A DNA stretch of 64,000 nucleotides from Flavobacterium johnsoniae (GTDB lineage Bacteria; Bacteroidota; Bacteroidia; Flavobacteriales; Flavobacteriaceae). Below are positions 17,455 through 26,191 of this stretch, in pieces. The first letter of the stretch is position 1. Each line of letters opens with the position of its first letter. The notes under the pieces were generated by a model. That model ran no database searches, had not been told where the DNA came from, and worked only from the letters and a program-made list of their open reading frames with translations. Location of the stretch: assembly GCF_001879205.1 (NCBI RefSeq), contig NZ_MLFK01000001.1:186001-250000 (forward strand), in the 5' to 3' direction. The translations under genes and the position numbers were made by a program.

Positions 17455-18137
17455 AAAATTTCAAAATACTTTACACCGAAGACGATGAAACGCTTGCATT
17501 TTTAACCAAAGATAATTTGGAGCAGCACCATTATGAAGTAATTCATTGTACCGATGGAAAATCAGGTTTGGAAACTTTTAAAAATGAAGATTTTGACATT
17601 TGCATTTTTGACATTATGATGCCAAAAATGGACGGTTTTGAACTTGCAGAAGAAGTACGAAAATTAGATACTGATGTTCCAATCATTTTTCTTTCGGCCA
17701 AAACTTTAAAAGAAGACCGCATAAAAGGCCTCCGCCTTGGCGCCGATGATTATCTGGTTAAACCGTTTAGTATTGAGGAGTTAATCTTGAAAATTGAAAT
17801 TTTCCTGAAACGTTCTCAGAAAAATAATAAGGTCGAAAAATCGGTTTATGAGATTGGAAGATATCAATTTGATACCAAAAATTTTATTCTTTTTAATGAA
17901 GAAGAAAAAGTAGGTCTTACACAGCGCGAAGCTGAGTTGCTGAAATTATTTCTCGACAACAGAAATCTGGTTTTAAAAAGAGAACAGATTTTAACCGCAC
18001 TTTGGGGAACCGACGATTATTTTATGGGAAGAAGCCTGGACGTTTTTATTTCCAGACTGCGTAAAATTCTATCAAATGAAAAAGGCATTTCGATAGAAAA
18101 CCTTCATGGGATTGGGTTTCGGTTTTCTGTTGAATAA
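17451..18137 (+). CDS. OmpR-family response regulator, RprY-like
   Basis: A 228-residue protein with a receiver domain (acidic pocket EDD at 10-12, phospho-acceptor Asp54 in FDIMMPKMDG, Lys in YLVKPFS). A C-terminal winged helix follows, with GLTQREAELLKLF and SLDVFISRLRKIL. It overlaps the kinase gene by 4 bp (ATGA), so both come from one transcript. The kinase presumably phosphorylates Asp54 to switch DNA binding. No target operator could be identified from the sequence. Confidence 0.93.
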   Translation: MKNFKILYTEDDETLAFLTKDNLEQHHYEVIHCTDGKSGLETFKNEDFDICIFDIMMPKMDGFELAEEVRKLDTDVPIIFLSAKTLKEDRIKGLRLGADDYLVKPFSIEELILKIEIFLKRSQKNNKVEKSVYEIGRYQFDTKNFILFNEEEKVGLTQREAELLKLFLDNRNLVLKREQILTALWGTDDYFMGRSLDVFISRLRKILSNEKGISIENLHGIGFRFSVE

Positions 18138-18173
18138 CGAACATAATACTTAACACAAAGTAACCACAACGAT

Positions 18174-18278
18174 TGTCCTTCCGACGAAGGAGGAATGTCC
18201 GCGACAATATTCCGTATAGTAGTAAAAGCCAAACTTTGTAGAGTTACTTACGGAGATTCCTCCTTCGTCGGAAGGACA
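18174..18278. repeat. 105-bp inverted-repeat element
   Basis: Perfect 23-bp arms at 18174-18196 (TGTCCTTCCGACGAAGGAGG...) and 18256-18278, extendable to 28 bp (18201/18251) with one mismatch. The 49-bp centre has no open frame. It lies between the response regulator and the broken GIY-YIG gene. Confidence 0.88.
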
Positions 18279-18292
18279 TACTAAACGCATAA

Positions 18293-18608
18293 CTATACGA
18301 ACAAATAATCTAAAAAATCTAAATTAGGATTTATCATTTTTATAAGAGTTATTTTCTTCTCTCTTCTCCATCCTTTAATTTCTTTTTCTCTGGCAATCGC
18401 TTCCTGAATCCAATTGAACTTTTCGTAGTAAAGTAAAAACTCAACATTATACTTTGAGGCAAAAGTTTGATTATCAATTTTAATATTTTCCTTGTGCTGA
18501 CTCAAACGAACTTTTAAATTATTCGTAACTCCCAGTATACAAAACAGTCTTAGCTTTATTGGTAATAATATAGATGTAATAGATGTGAAATCCCTCTTGT
18601 AAGTGCAT
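18293..18608 (-). pseudogene. GIY-YIG nuclease-like gene with a frameshift
   Basis: Read on the minus strand from the ATG at 18608, the frame gives MHLQEGFHIYYIYIITNKAK and then TVLYTG, the start of a GIY-YIG domain, but runs into a stop 29 codons in. One frame over, the domain continues as VTNNLKVRLSQHK, then AIAREKEIKGWRREKK to the end. The switch maps to a GGG run at 18531-18533: removing one G restores a roughly 104-residue UPF0213/YhbQ-like protein. Either the gene is inactivated by a single-base insertion or the base is a sequencing error. The family is small and its role is poorly known. Confidence 0.85.
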
Positions 18609-18703
18609 ATAATAAATAATAACAATTCTGTTAAAAATAAAGAAAAATCTGTAAAACAATTTTGAAAAATCTTTGTATTTTTAATTTCTAATTCTTCCCG
18701 GAT

Positions 18704-19468
18704 ATGAAAATACATCATTTGCGAAATGCCACTTTGGTGATTGAGACAGAAGAGCATGTTATTCTGGTCGATCCCATGTTAGGAAAACGAAAAACAATCG
18801 CGCCTTTTACCATTTTTCGATATAAACCTAAACGAAATCCGCTTGTGGCACTGCCTAAAAACAGCCGGGAAATTTTAAGCAGAGTAACGCATTGTTTAAT
18901 TACACATTTGCACCCCGATCATATTGACAAAGCGGGCGAAGTTTATTTAAGACGAAAAAGTATTCCGGTCATCTGCAGTTCAAAAGACGAAAAAACATTA
19001 GAAAAAAGAGGTCTCAATATTATTCAAACATTGAATTATTGGGATCCGCAGCCTTTTTTAGGCGGTAAAATTATTGGAGTTCCAGCGCTGCACGGTTACG
19101 GTTTTATTGCAAAACTCATGGGAAACGTTATGGGTTTTTACATTGAACTTCCAAACGAAAAATCCATCTATATCAGTTCTGATACTATTTTTACTGATGA
19201 TGTACAGAAAGCATTAATTGAACTAAAACCAGATATTGCAACTATTGCCTGCGGTACGGCAAGATTAGATTTTGGACAGCCGTTACTAATGCGAATGGAA
19301 GATATCCTGAGATTTACAGCACTTGCTCCCGGAAAAGTTTTTGCCAATCACCTTGAGGCTCTAAATCATTGTCCTACAACTCGTGAGCAATTGCGAAAAG
19401 CTTTAACAGAAAACAATTTACTTTCAAAAGTTGCCATTCCAAGTGATGGAACCAGTGTTGATTATTAG
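18704..19468 (+). CDS. MBL-fold metal-dependent hydrolase (UlaG-like)
   Basis: A 254-residue metallo-beta-lactamase-fold protein. The metal-binding motif is THLHPDHID (about residues 67-75), with further ligands expected at LHGYG, SSDT and the C-terminal FANHLEALNHC. The first strand MKIHHLRNATLVIE and VDPMLGKR match the UlaG/YcbX-type subgroup of intracellular hydrolases. No signal peptide is present. Substrate is unknown. It is convergent with the radical SAM gene and the two coding regions abut directly. Confidence 0.87.
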   Translation: MKIHHLRNATLVIETEEHVILVDPMLGKRKTIAPFTIFRYKPKRNPLVALPKNSREILSRVTHCLITHLHPDHIDKAGEVYLRRKSIPVICSSKDEKTLEKRGLNIIQTLNYWDPQPFLGGKIIGVPALHGYGFIAKLMGNVMGFYIELPNEKSIYISSDTIFTDDVQKALIELKPDIATIACGTARLDFGQPLLMRMEDILRFTALAPGKVFANHLEALNHCPTTREQLRKALTENNLLSKVAIPSDGTSVDY

Positions 19469-21685
19469 TTATAGAATCAATAATCCAAACTCTCGCAAAG
19501 TATTAACTGGCTTAGAATACCAGAATAATTCAAAATCTTCCAATGAAGTTTCAAAATCATTTTTGACTTCCTGAAAAGTATAATTTTTAGGATTTGAAAT
19601 TGAGATTTTAGACAAAACATCAATTAACCATTCGCCTTCTTCTTTACTGGTTTGAATGGCAAAACTTTGCTTTTTGTCATGAAAAGTCAAAGACATCATT
19701 TCCCAGCTTCTTCCTTTTTTTGATTTAGTGAAAATTTCTGCCAGAGGTTTTCCGCCAAGCCAGACTACTTTTGCATTTGGCTTTGTGTTAAAATCATTTT
19801 GTTCCTGAAGTGCATCAAAAATAAAATCCGGATGAATTTTGGTTTTCGGAATTTTAAAATCAAACCAATCCTGCAATTCATAATCAAAGCATATTCCGTG
19901 CATGAAATTAAAAAGCGATTTCTTTAATCCAAAGCTAAATTTATCGTGATTAATTCCGGTTGAATCTGTATAATCAATATCATTATTGGCAAAAGTCCCG
20001 ATTGCTTCTGTTTTTTTTGTAACGCCAAATTTCTCCGGATATAATCCAACCGGACTATGGGCCGTCAACGCAAACTGATGCCAAAATCCTGATTGTAATA
20101 CTCCCGCCTCAAACAACTGGCGAACCATTTCGAGACTGTCAACTGTTTCCTGAATCGTTTGTGTGGGATATCCATACATTAAATACGCATGAACCATAAT
20201 TCCGGCTTCGGTAAAATTGCGGGTAACTTTTGCGACTTGTTCTACTGTTACGCCTTTGTCTATTAATTTCAGTAATCGGTCTGAAGCAACTTCTAAACCT
20301 CCGGAAACTGCAATACAACCCGAAGCTTTTAGCAGTAGACACAAATCTTTAGAAAAACTTTTCTCAAACCGAATGTTTGTCCACCAGGTTACGGCCAATT
20401 TTCGTTTTAAAATTTCCAGAGCCAAAGCACGCATTAAAGCCGGCGGTGCGGCTTCGTCGACAAAATGAAAACCATTTTGTCCCGTTTGCAGCATTAATTC
20501 TTCAATTCTGTCGCAAAGTAAACTTGCTGCAACGGGTTCGTAAACTTTTATATAATCGAGTGAAATATCACAAAAAGTACATTTTCCCCAGTAACAGCCG
20601 TGTGCCATGGTCAGCTTATTCCAGCGTCCGTCGCTCCACATTCTATGCATCGGGTTTACAATTTCGATTACTGAAATGTATTTATCCAAAGGTAAATCAG
20701 AATAATCCGGAGTTCCTACATAAGCCTGCTTATAATCGTGTTTTAAGGAATTATTTTTATAAACAACTTCTCCATTTTCTAATAAAAAAGTTCGTTTATA
20801 ACGCTTCTCGTCCCTCGACTCCGCTCGGGATGACAAACTTTCTATAAGTTCCTCTATCGGAACTTCTCCATCGTCTAAAGTAATAAAATCGAAAAATTCA
20901 AAAACGCGTTTATCAGAAATCGAACGCAACTCGGTATTTGGGAAACCGCCTCCCATCGAAATTTTAATTTCGGGATGATGTTGTTTTACCCATTGCGCAC
21001 ATCTAAACGCACTATATAAATTCCCCGGAAAAGGAACAGAAATCAAAAAGAAAGTGGGTTGTACAGCTTCAATTTTCTCTTTTAAAATCGAAATTAAAAT
21101 TGAATCGATATAAGTTGGTTCTTGCTGAAGCGCTTCATACAATTCATCAAAAGAATTGGCACTTCGGCCTAAACGTTCGGCATATCGGCTAAAGCCAAAA
21201 TTATCGTCGACACATTCTACAATAAAATCTGAAATATCTTCGAGATATAAAGTAGCCAAATGTTTGGCCTTATCCTGAGTTCCCATTGTTCCAAAAGCCC
21301 AATCGAGTTCTTCTAACTGAGCAAAGCGAGAAGCTTCGGGCAGAAAATCTTCCTGACAAATCTGTAATGCCAAAGTTGGATTTTTTCCCTGCAAAAACTG
21401 AATTACAGCATCAATGGTTTTGATGTATTCATCCTGCAAAGCAAAAATACGTTTCGAATTATCAGAAACTTCGGCGTTTGCAGCTTCAAACCTGAAACCT
21501 GAAACCTGAAACAAATCCACCAATCCTTTTTTCGAAAACAACTCCAAAATAACATCAATACCCAAATCTGCCTGAACCGATTCGATATTTTTTGTATTCA
21601 GAAAACCTTTTATATACGCCGTTGCTGGATAAGGTGTATTCAGTTGTGTAAATGGAGGCGTAATTACAAAAAGTTTCGTTTTCAA
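19469..21685 (-). CDS. B12-binding domain radical SAM protein
   Basis: A 738-residue protein. The N-terminal part looks like a cobalamin-binding Rossmann domain (FFLISVPFPGNLYSAF, then GGGFPNTELR). The radical SAM core has the 4Fe-4S motif in HGCYWGKCTFCDIS (CxxxCxxC), followed by the GLEVASDRLLKLIDKG and YLMYGYPTQT blocks. Members are methyltransferases or sulfur-inserting enzymes; the reaction here cannot be named. Two interspersed-repeat fragments are embedded in frame: 21488-21512 (QVSGFRFE) and 20810-20836 (SSRAESRDE). Neither breaks the frame, so the protein probably tolerates these insertions in loops. Confidence 0.88.
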   Translation of the reverse strand: MKTKLFVITPPFTQLNTPYPATAYIKGFLNTKNIESVQADLGIDVILELFSKKGLVDLFQVSGFRFEAANAEVSDNSKRIFALQDEYIKTIDAVIQFLQGKNPTLALQICQEDFLPEASRFAQLEELDWAFGTMGTQDKAKHLATLYLEDISDFIVECVDDNFGFSRYAERLGRSANSFDELYEALQQEPTYIDSILISILKEKIEAVQPTFFLISVPFPGNLYSAFRCAQWVKQHHPEIKISMGGGFPNTELRSISDKRVFEFFDFITLDDGEVPIEELIESLSSRAESRDEKRYKRTFLLENGEVVYKNNSLKHDYKQAYVGTPDYSDLPLDKYISVIEIVNPMHRMWSDGRWNKLTMAHGCYWGKCTFCDISLDYIKVYEPVAASLLCDRIEELMLQTGQNGFHFVDEAAPPALMRALALEILKRKLAVTWWTNIRFEKSFSKDLCLLLKASGCIAVSGGLEVASDRLLKLIDKGVTVEQVAKVTRNFTEAGIMVHAYLMYGYPTQTIQETVDSLEMVRQLFEAGVLQSGFWHQFALTAHSPVGLYPEKFGVTKKTEAIGTFANNDIDYTDSTGINHDKFSFGLKKSLFNFMHGICFDYELQDWFDFKIPKTKIHPDFIFDALQEQNDFNTKPNAKVVWLGGKPLAEIFTKSKKGRSWEMMSLTFHDKKQSFAIQTSKEEGEWLIDVLSKISISNPKNYTFQEVKNDFETSLEDFELFWYSKPVNTLREFGLLIL
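20810..20836. repeat. Interspersed repeat fragment inside coding sequence
   Basis: CTCGACTCCGCTCGGGATGA and flanks, 27 bp, form a GC-rich block that encodes SRAESRDE in the radical SAM gene. The same type of sequence (GTCATTTC...CGCTCAGCCTGACA) occurs intergenically at about 10530-10580. Confidence 0.6.
21488..21512. repeat. 7-bp tandem repeat inside coding sequence
   Basis: AAACCTG is repeated 3.6 times in a row within the radical SAM gene. Three units make 21 bp, which keeps the reading frame. Confidence 0.75.
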
Positions 21686-21737
21686 AAGAATTATTTTTTT
21701 TGCAAAAATACGGGATTTTAGAGACTTTTCAGATATT

Positions 21738-21812
21738 TTAAAACTTACTCTTAATCTCCCAAATATAATGCACCAAAACTGCTACTAAAATAAATATCAC
21801 TTTTATCATCAT
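21738..21812 (-). CDS. Possible 24-residue membrane peptide
   Basis: A short frame opens with ATG ATG and encodes MMIKVIFILVAVLVHYIWEI plus four residues, one hydrophobic helix with a positively charged end. It starts 16 bp after the stop of the SdpI-like gene, on the same strand. Its size makes it easy to dismiss as chance. The only support is the clean helix pattern and the position at the end of an operon. Confidence 0.3.
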   Translation of the reverse strand: MMIKVIFILVAVLVHYIWEIKSKF

Positions 21813-21827
21813 CAATAATTTATTGCT

Positions 21828-22487
21828 TTATATAGTCCCTTTCTTTTTCAAGCTTTTATATTTTAAATAAGAATAAGCTAGAGGGGCAATTGCTATGCTC
21901 AAAACAATGATCAAAAATACTTTAGAGAAAAGAGCGCTTTCAAAAATCAAGCTTCCTAAAATAATAATCAAGCCAGCAATAAACCACAGTTTTCCAGCAA
22001 AAACATGCGTTGTTTTCCAGACCTCCGGATGCTCTAAAGTCCATGGTGTTTTAATGCCTATAAAATAATTAGGCTGTATCACTTTAAAATAGTTACCTAA
22101 AATCACAAACAAAGCTCCCACAAGTGCAAAAACAAAACTTGGACTTGAAAAGGACAGGTTCTTAGTGCTGTATATGATAAATAAGGCAAGAAACGACATA
22201 AAAAGAACCATAATAAATTTAAGCTGATACAACTTTCCGCCCATTAGTGCCATTTTTTTCTTAGGATCAATCTTTGCAACGGCAGACATAATGATATAAG
22301 TTAAAACAGGAAGCATAAAAAGCATTAGAATTAAAGTAAGCTTATTTCCCCATCTGTCTATCTCGCCTTTAGAATTCCAATGAACAGGAACTATTTCGGG
22401 AAGACTGTTCCAAATTAAAGCCAAGTAAACAAAAGGCGTCAAAACAATTCCAATTAATGGAAGCTCTTTTTTAAAATCAAAATTCAT
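21828..22487 (-). CDS. SdpI-family membrane protein (DUF1648)
   Basis: A 219-residue integral membrane protein with about six hydrophobic segments. It has the DUF1648 block at the N-terminus (VPVHWNSKGEIDRWGNK) and the SdpI signature region YFIGIKTPWTLEHPEVWKTTH. In Bacillus, SdpI gives immunity to the SdpC toxin and senses it. It starts 6 bp after an ArsR-type regulator resembling SdpR, so the regulator/immunity pair is kept here, but no sdpC-like toxin gene is visible. The function in this organism is therefore unproven. Confidence 0.9.
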   Translation of the reverse strand: MNFDFKKELPLIGIVLTPFVYLALIWNSLPEIVPVHWNSKGEIDRWGNKLTLILMLFMLPVLTYIIMSAVAKIDPKKKMALMGGKLYQLKFIMVLFMSFLALFIIYSTKNLSFSSPSFVFALVGALFVILGNYFKVIQPNYFIGIKTPWTLEHPEVWKTTHVFAGKLWFIAGLIIILGSLIFESALFSKVFLIIVLSIAIAPLAYSYLKYKSLKKKGTI

Positions 22488-22493
22488 TTCTAG

Positions 22494-22748
22494 TTATTTT
22501 TTAAAGGTTAGTATCCATTGCAAAACATCTTCCATTATGGTGGTATTGATAGAATAAATGATGAATTGCCCGTTTTTTTCAGAAGTAACTAAATCAGCAC
22601 GTTTTAAAATATCTAAATGATGTGAAATACTGGGTTTCGAAATATTAAAAGCATCGGCAATTTCGCCTGCAGATAAATCTTTCTCTTTTAAAAGTTCCAG
22701 AATTTCTCTTCTAGTTGCATCATTGAGCGCTTTAAAAATATCATTCAT
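22494..22748 (-). CDS. ArsR/SdpR-like transcriptional repressor
   Basis: An 84-residue winged-helix protein (MNDIFKALNDATRREILELL, then KPSISHHLDILKRADLV). It lacks the ArsR metal-binding Cys motif, consistent with the SdpR type. I chose the ATG at 22748. A longer form starting at TTG 22769 would begin inside a perfect palindrome (22759-22780) that looks like its own operator. It is the first gene of an operon with the SdpI-like gene, so autorepression of both is the likely circuit. Confidence 0.9.
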   Translation of the reverse strand: MNDIFKALNDATRREILELLKEKDLSAGEIADAFNISKPSISHHLDILKRADLVTSEKNGQFIIYSINTTIMEDVLQWILTFKK

Positions 22749-22758
22749 TGCATTTATA

Positions 22759-22780
22759 TATTTAGACAAATATCTAAATA
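22759..22780. promoter_or_regulatory. Palindromic operator upstream of the SdpR-like gene
   Basis: TATTTAGA caaata TCTAAATA, perfect 8-bp arms with a 6-bp spacer, 10 bp upstream of the chosen ATG. Position and symmetry fit a binding site for the dimeric ArsR-type repressor encoded next to it. Confidence 0.6.
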
Positions 22781-22799
22781 CTTTTTAAATTGACAAAAA

Positions 22800-22828
22800 A
22801 AAGCCGCAATTTTTTTAATTGCGGCTTT
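22800..22828 (-). terminator. Rho-independent terminator of the MHS transporter
   Basis: 12-bp stem AAAGCCGCAATT/AATTGCGGCTTT. On the minus strand it ends in a T-run, 20 bp after the transporter stop. Confidence 0.85.
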
Positions 22829-22847
22829 CTGTATGTGATACAAAAGG

Positions 22848-24125
22848 TTAAAATTTATGTTCCTCTTTGCTAATTACCAAAAATGAAACCAGCGAAATTA
22901 AGGCAGCACCTGTCAAATACAAACCTACATAACTCACGCTGTATGTAGAAGCCAGCCAAATGGCAATCATAGGCGCAAAGGCCGCACCCAGAATTCCGGC
23001 CATATTAAAAGTCAACGACGCACCGGAATAACGAACATTTGTTGGGAATAACTCTGAAAGAAAAGTTCCCAGCGGACCGTAAGTGAAGCCCATTAACGCC
23101 ATTCCGATACACGCAAAAGTGGTAACCAAAACGATGTTTCCTGAGCTTAAAAAGTACGAAAAGAAAAATCCGAAAACGGCAATAGCAGCCGTAGCGATTA
23201 TAAGCATTTTTCGTCGGCCTATTTTATCTGCAACAACTGCCGAAACGGGAATAAAAATGGCAAAAAACAGTACTGAAAATAATTGTATCAGTAATCCATC
23301 TCTTTTTACAATTCCTAAATCTGAAGTTGCCCAGCTTAGTGTAAAAACAGTCATTAAGTAAAAAACCAAAAAAGTTGTGATAGCAGCAAATGTTCCAAAA
23401 ATAAGCTGGTTCTTATAGGACTTAACCAATTCTAAAAAAGGAACTTTAACTTCTTCCTGTTCTTTTTTAGAATTTTCAAAAGAAGGCGTTTCGGTAATTT
23501 TTGTTCGAATATAAAATCCAACAATTACCAAAAGAGCGCTGGCAATAAACGGAATTCTCCATCCAAAATCCATAAAATCTTCGTTGCTCATCGAATCTGT
23601 TAACAATAAAAAAGTACCGCCGGAAAGCAGTAATCCTATTGGAGCTCCTAATTGCGGAAACATTCCGTACCACGCACGTTTATGCGGCGGTGCATTTTCT
23701 ATAGCCAATAAAACAGCTCCTCCCCATTCTCCTCCTAAACCAACACCTTGCCCGAATCGGCAAAGCATTAATAATAAAGGCGCTGCAACACCAATACTGG
23801 CATAACTTGGTAAAAAACCAATCGTAACGGTCGAAATTCCCATTGTCAATAAAGCAGCAACTAAAGTAAATTTACGTCCTATTTTATCTCCATAATGTCC
23901 AAAAAAAGCAGAACCTAAAGGACGAGATAAAAATGCAATTGAAAAAGTCGCCAACGATTCTAAAGTTGCTATAGTCGAATTAGAACCAGGAAAAAACAAC
24001 TGCGGAAAAACCAATACGGCGGCATTGGCATAAATATAAAAATCAAAAAATTCGATTGTCGTTCCAATTAAAGAACCAAAAAGAACGTGTTTTAATGAGT
24101 TCTTTTTTTTTGGGTTAGTTTCCAT
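22848..24125 (-). CDS. MFS transporter, metabolite:H+ symporter (MHS) family
   Basis: A 425-residue, 12-helix transporter. The signature of the MHS subfamily is present: GTTIEFFDFYIYANAA in helix 1, GHYGDKIGRKFTLV in the loop 2-3 motif, and GQGVGLGGEWGGAVLLAIE in helix 4. Relatives carry shikimate, alpha-ketoglutarate, proline/betaine or dicarboxylates; the substrate cannot be told from the sequence. It stands alone, with a -7 promoter box at 24153-24160 and its own terminator. Confidence 0.9.
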   Translation of the reverse strand: METNPKKKNSLKHVLFGSLIGTTIEFFDFYIYANAAVLVFPQLFFPGSNSTIATLESLATFSIAFLSRPLGSAFFGHYGDKIGRKFTLVAALLTMGISTVTIGFLPSYASIGVAAPLLLMLCRFGQGVGLGGEWGGAVLLAIENAPPHKRAWYGMFPQLGAPIGLLLSGGTFLLLTDSMSNEDFMDFGWRIPFIASALLVIVGFYIRTKITETPSFENSKKEQEEVKVPFLELVKSYKNQLIFGTFAAITTFLVFYLMTVFTLSWATSDLGIVKRDGLLIQLFSVLFFAIFIPVSAVVADKIGRRKMLIIATAAIAVFGFFFSYFLSSGNIVLVTTFACIGMALMGFTYGPLGTFLSELFPTNVRYSGASLTFNMAGILGAAFAPMIAIWLASTYSVSYVGLYLTGAALISLVSFLVISKEEHKF

Positions 24126-24152
24126 GTAAAATAGATATATTTTTTTTGCCTA

Positions 24153-24160
24153 CAAAAATA
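24153..24160 (-). promoter_or_regulatory. -7 box upstream of the MHS transporter
   Basis: TATTTTTG on the minus strand, 27 bp before the ATG, a full match to TAnnTTTG. No clear TTG -33 element lies at the expected distance. Confidence 0.5.
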
Positions 24161-24393
24161 TAGTTTCGTTATTAATAATTCACGTTTAGATCAATTAGTT
24201 TCAAACACTATTTAATTTTTAACAAATTTGATGTCTTTTATGTTTTAAAAAGAACCAAAGTACTCAAAATTAAAAACCTGATTACAGGAAGTTTAAACCA
24301 AAAAATAAAAATCAAATCATAAGCAATAGTTAAAACCGTTTTTAACTGCATATTTTCATTAAATTTACAGCTGTCAAAAATAAATTTAAAATT

Positions 24394-25983
24394 ATGCCTA
24401 CCGACTGTATCAGCTATCAAACTTCTGGATATTTCTCTAAATTGATACAAGATTATTTAGATCAAAAATCCGATTTAAAACCGCTGTACAACAATTTCCC
24501 AACATTGGAAAACTTCGAAAAGCAGATTGCTGAAAAAGCAGCTAATTTTGATAACAATAACCGAACTCCTTTGGTTACAACTTTAAAAAAGCAGTATCAG
24601 CATATTGAAATCTCAGATTCGACTAAACAAAATATTGAACTTTTAGCACTCGAAAATACCTTTACAATTACAACCGGGCATCAGTTAAATTTATTTAGCG
24701 GGCCTTTGTATTTCTTATATAAAATCATTTCGACTATTAATCTTACCAAAGAATTAAAATCGAAATATCCGTCGTATAATTTTGTTCCAATTTATTGGAT
24801 GGCAACTGAAGACCATGATTTTGAAGAGATTAATTATTTTAATTTTAAAGGGAAGAAATTCAGATGGAATAAAGAAAGTAACGGTCCTGTTGGAAGACTT
24901 TCGACTGAAGGCCTTGCAGAATTCTTCGAAATTTACTCCTTAGAATTAGGATCTAATACAAACGCAAATACTTTAAAAAAGCTTTTTGAAGAGGCTTATT
25001 TAAAACACAATAATCTGGCCGATGCAACGCGTTTTCTGGCCAACAGCTTATTTGCTAATTATGGTTTAGTGATTTTAGATGCTGATGATGCTGATTTAAA
25101 ACGTGCTTTTGTTCCGTATGCAAAAGAAGAATTAGAAAAACAGACTTCATACAAAGCCGTTCAGGAAACTATTGAAAAGCTAAAAGACTATACCGTTCAG
25201 GTGAATCCTCGTGAGATTAATTTATTTTATATTGAAGATAATCTGCGCGAAAGAATCATTTTTGAAGAAAATAAATACTTCGTAAATAACACGAAAATCT
25301 CATTTTCTAAAGAACAAATTCTATCTGAATTAGAAGATCATCCTGAGAAATTCAGTCCAAATGTAATTATGCGTCCGCTTTACCAGGAAATCATCCTTCC
25401 AAATTTATGTTATATTGGCGGAGGCGGAGAAATTGCGTACTGGCTGGAATTAAAATCTTTTTTTGATGCTGTAAAAATTACTTTTCCGATGATTTTGGTT
25501 CGAAACTCTGTTCTTTTAGCAACCGAAAAACAAGCCAAAAAAGCAGATCAGCTGCACTTAAGCTGGAAAGATCTTTTTAATAAACAAGAGAATTTAGTAA
25601 ACGCGATTACACATAAAATTTCTGCTTTTCCAATTGATTTAACCCCTCAAAAAGAAATATTGAAAACCCAATTTCAATATCTTTACGAACTGGCAGATCA
25701 AACGGATAAATCTTTTTCAGGAGCTGTAAAAGCGCAGGAAGTTAAACAGACAAAAGGTCTTGAAAATTTAGAAAAGCGTCTATTAAAAGCTCAAAAAAGA
25801 AAACTAAGCGACCAATTACAGCGCGTTACCGATTTGCAGTGCGAATTGTTTCCAAACAACAGTCTGCAGGAACGTCAAAGCAATTTTTCTGAATTTTATC
25901 TGGAAAAAGGCGAACAATTAATCCCGCTTTTATTGCAAAAACTGAAACCTTTAGAAATGAATTTTAACATTATAACAATTTAA
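24394..25983 (+). CDS. bshC: BshC, putative bacillithiol cysteine ligase
   Basis: A 529-residue protein matching the BshC family over its whole length. Visible segments are TTGHQLNLFSGPLYFLYKI (about residues 92-110), YWMATEDHDFEEIN (about 132-145), VIMRPLYQEIILPNLCYIGG and a C-terminal coiled coil rich in Lys/Leu. BshC adds cysteine to glucosaminyl-malate, the last step of bacillithiol synthesis. The other bsh genes are not in this window. It is monocistronic, with a repeat-bearing spacer downstream. Confidence 0.95.
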   Translation: MPTDCISYQTSGYFSKLIQDYLDQKSDLKPLYNNFPTLENFEKQIAEKAANFDNNNRTPLVTTLKKQYQHIEISDSTKQNIELLALENTFTITTGHQLNLFSGPLYFLYKIISTINLTKELKSKYPSYNFVPIYWMATEDHDFEEINYFNFKGKKFRWNKESNGPVGRLSTEGLAEFFEIYSLELGSNTNANTLKKLFEEAYLKHNNLADATRFLANSLFANYGLVILDADDADLKRAFVPYAKEELEKQTSYKAVQETIEKLKDYTVQVNPREINLFYIEDNLRERIIFEENKYFVNNTKISFSKEQILSELEDHPEKFSPNVIMRPLYQEIILPNLCYIGGGGEIAYWLELKSFFDAVKITFPMILVRNSVLLATEKQAKKADQLHLSWKDLFNKQENLVNAITHKISAFPIDLTPQKEILKTQFQYLYELADQTDKSFSGAVKAQEVKQTKGLENLEKRLLKAQKRKLSDQLQRVTDLQCELFPNNSLQERQSNFSEFYLEKGEQLIPLLLQKLKPLEMNFNIITI

Positions 25984-25993
25984 AAATACGACT

Positions 25994-26070
25994 GCGAATT
26001 ACACTGATATACACTGATTTACAGAACCAAAAAGTAAAAAATAATTCGTGTAAATCCGTGTAATTCGTGG
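25994..26070. repeat. Degenerate inverted repeat, 'CACTGATTTAC/GTAAATCCGTG' family
   Basis: GCGAATTACACTGATATACA and ACACTGATTTAC on the left face AATTCGTGTAAATCCGTGTA and AATTCGTGG on the right, complementary in part. Similar wording occurs near 10590 and 13833. Confidence 0.6.
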
Positions 26071-26191
26071 CTGAAAAAATAATAAGATAATAATTCCTGA
26101 GAATCAAATAACCACCTATCTTCTCAACATTATTATTTCAAACCAAATAGCGATTTTTAAAAATTATTAACTAACAATTTACCCAAAACCA

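Noticed and set aside
20377..20847. Plus-strand frame of 156 codons ending in a SRPSTPLGMTNF-like tail
   Set aside because: It is the antisense of the radical SAM gene; the tail is the translation of the interspersed repeat at 20810-20836, a common false-gene pattern.
22749..22769. Seven-codon N-terminal extension of the SdpR-like protein from TTG 22769
   Set aside because: It would begin inside a perfect operator-like palindrome and has no family support; ATG 22748 matches the family start.
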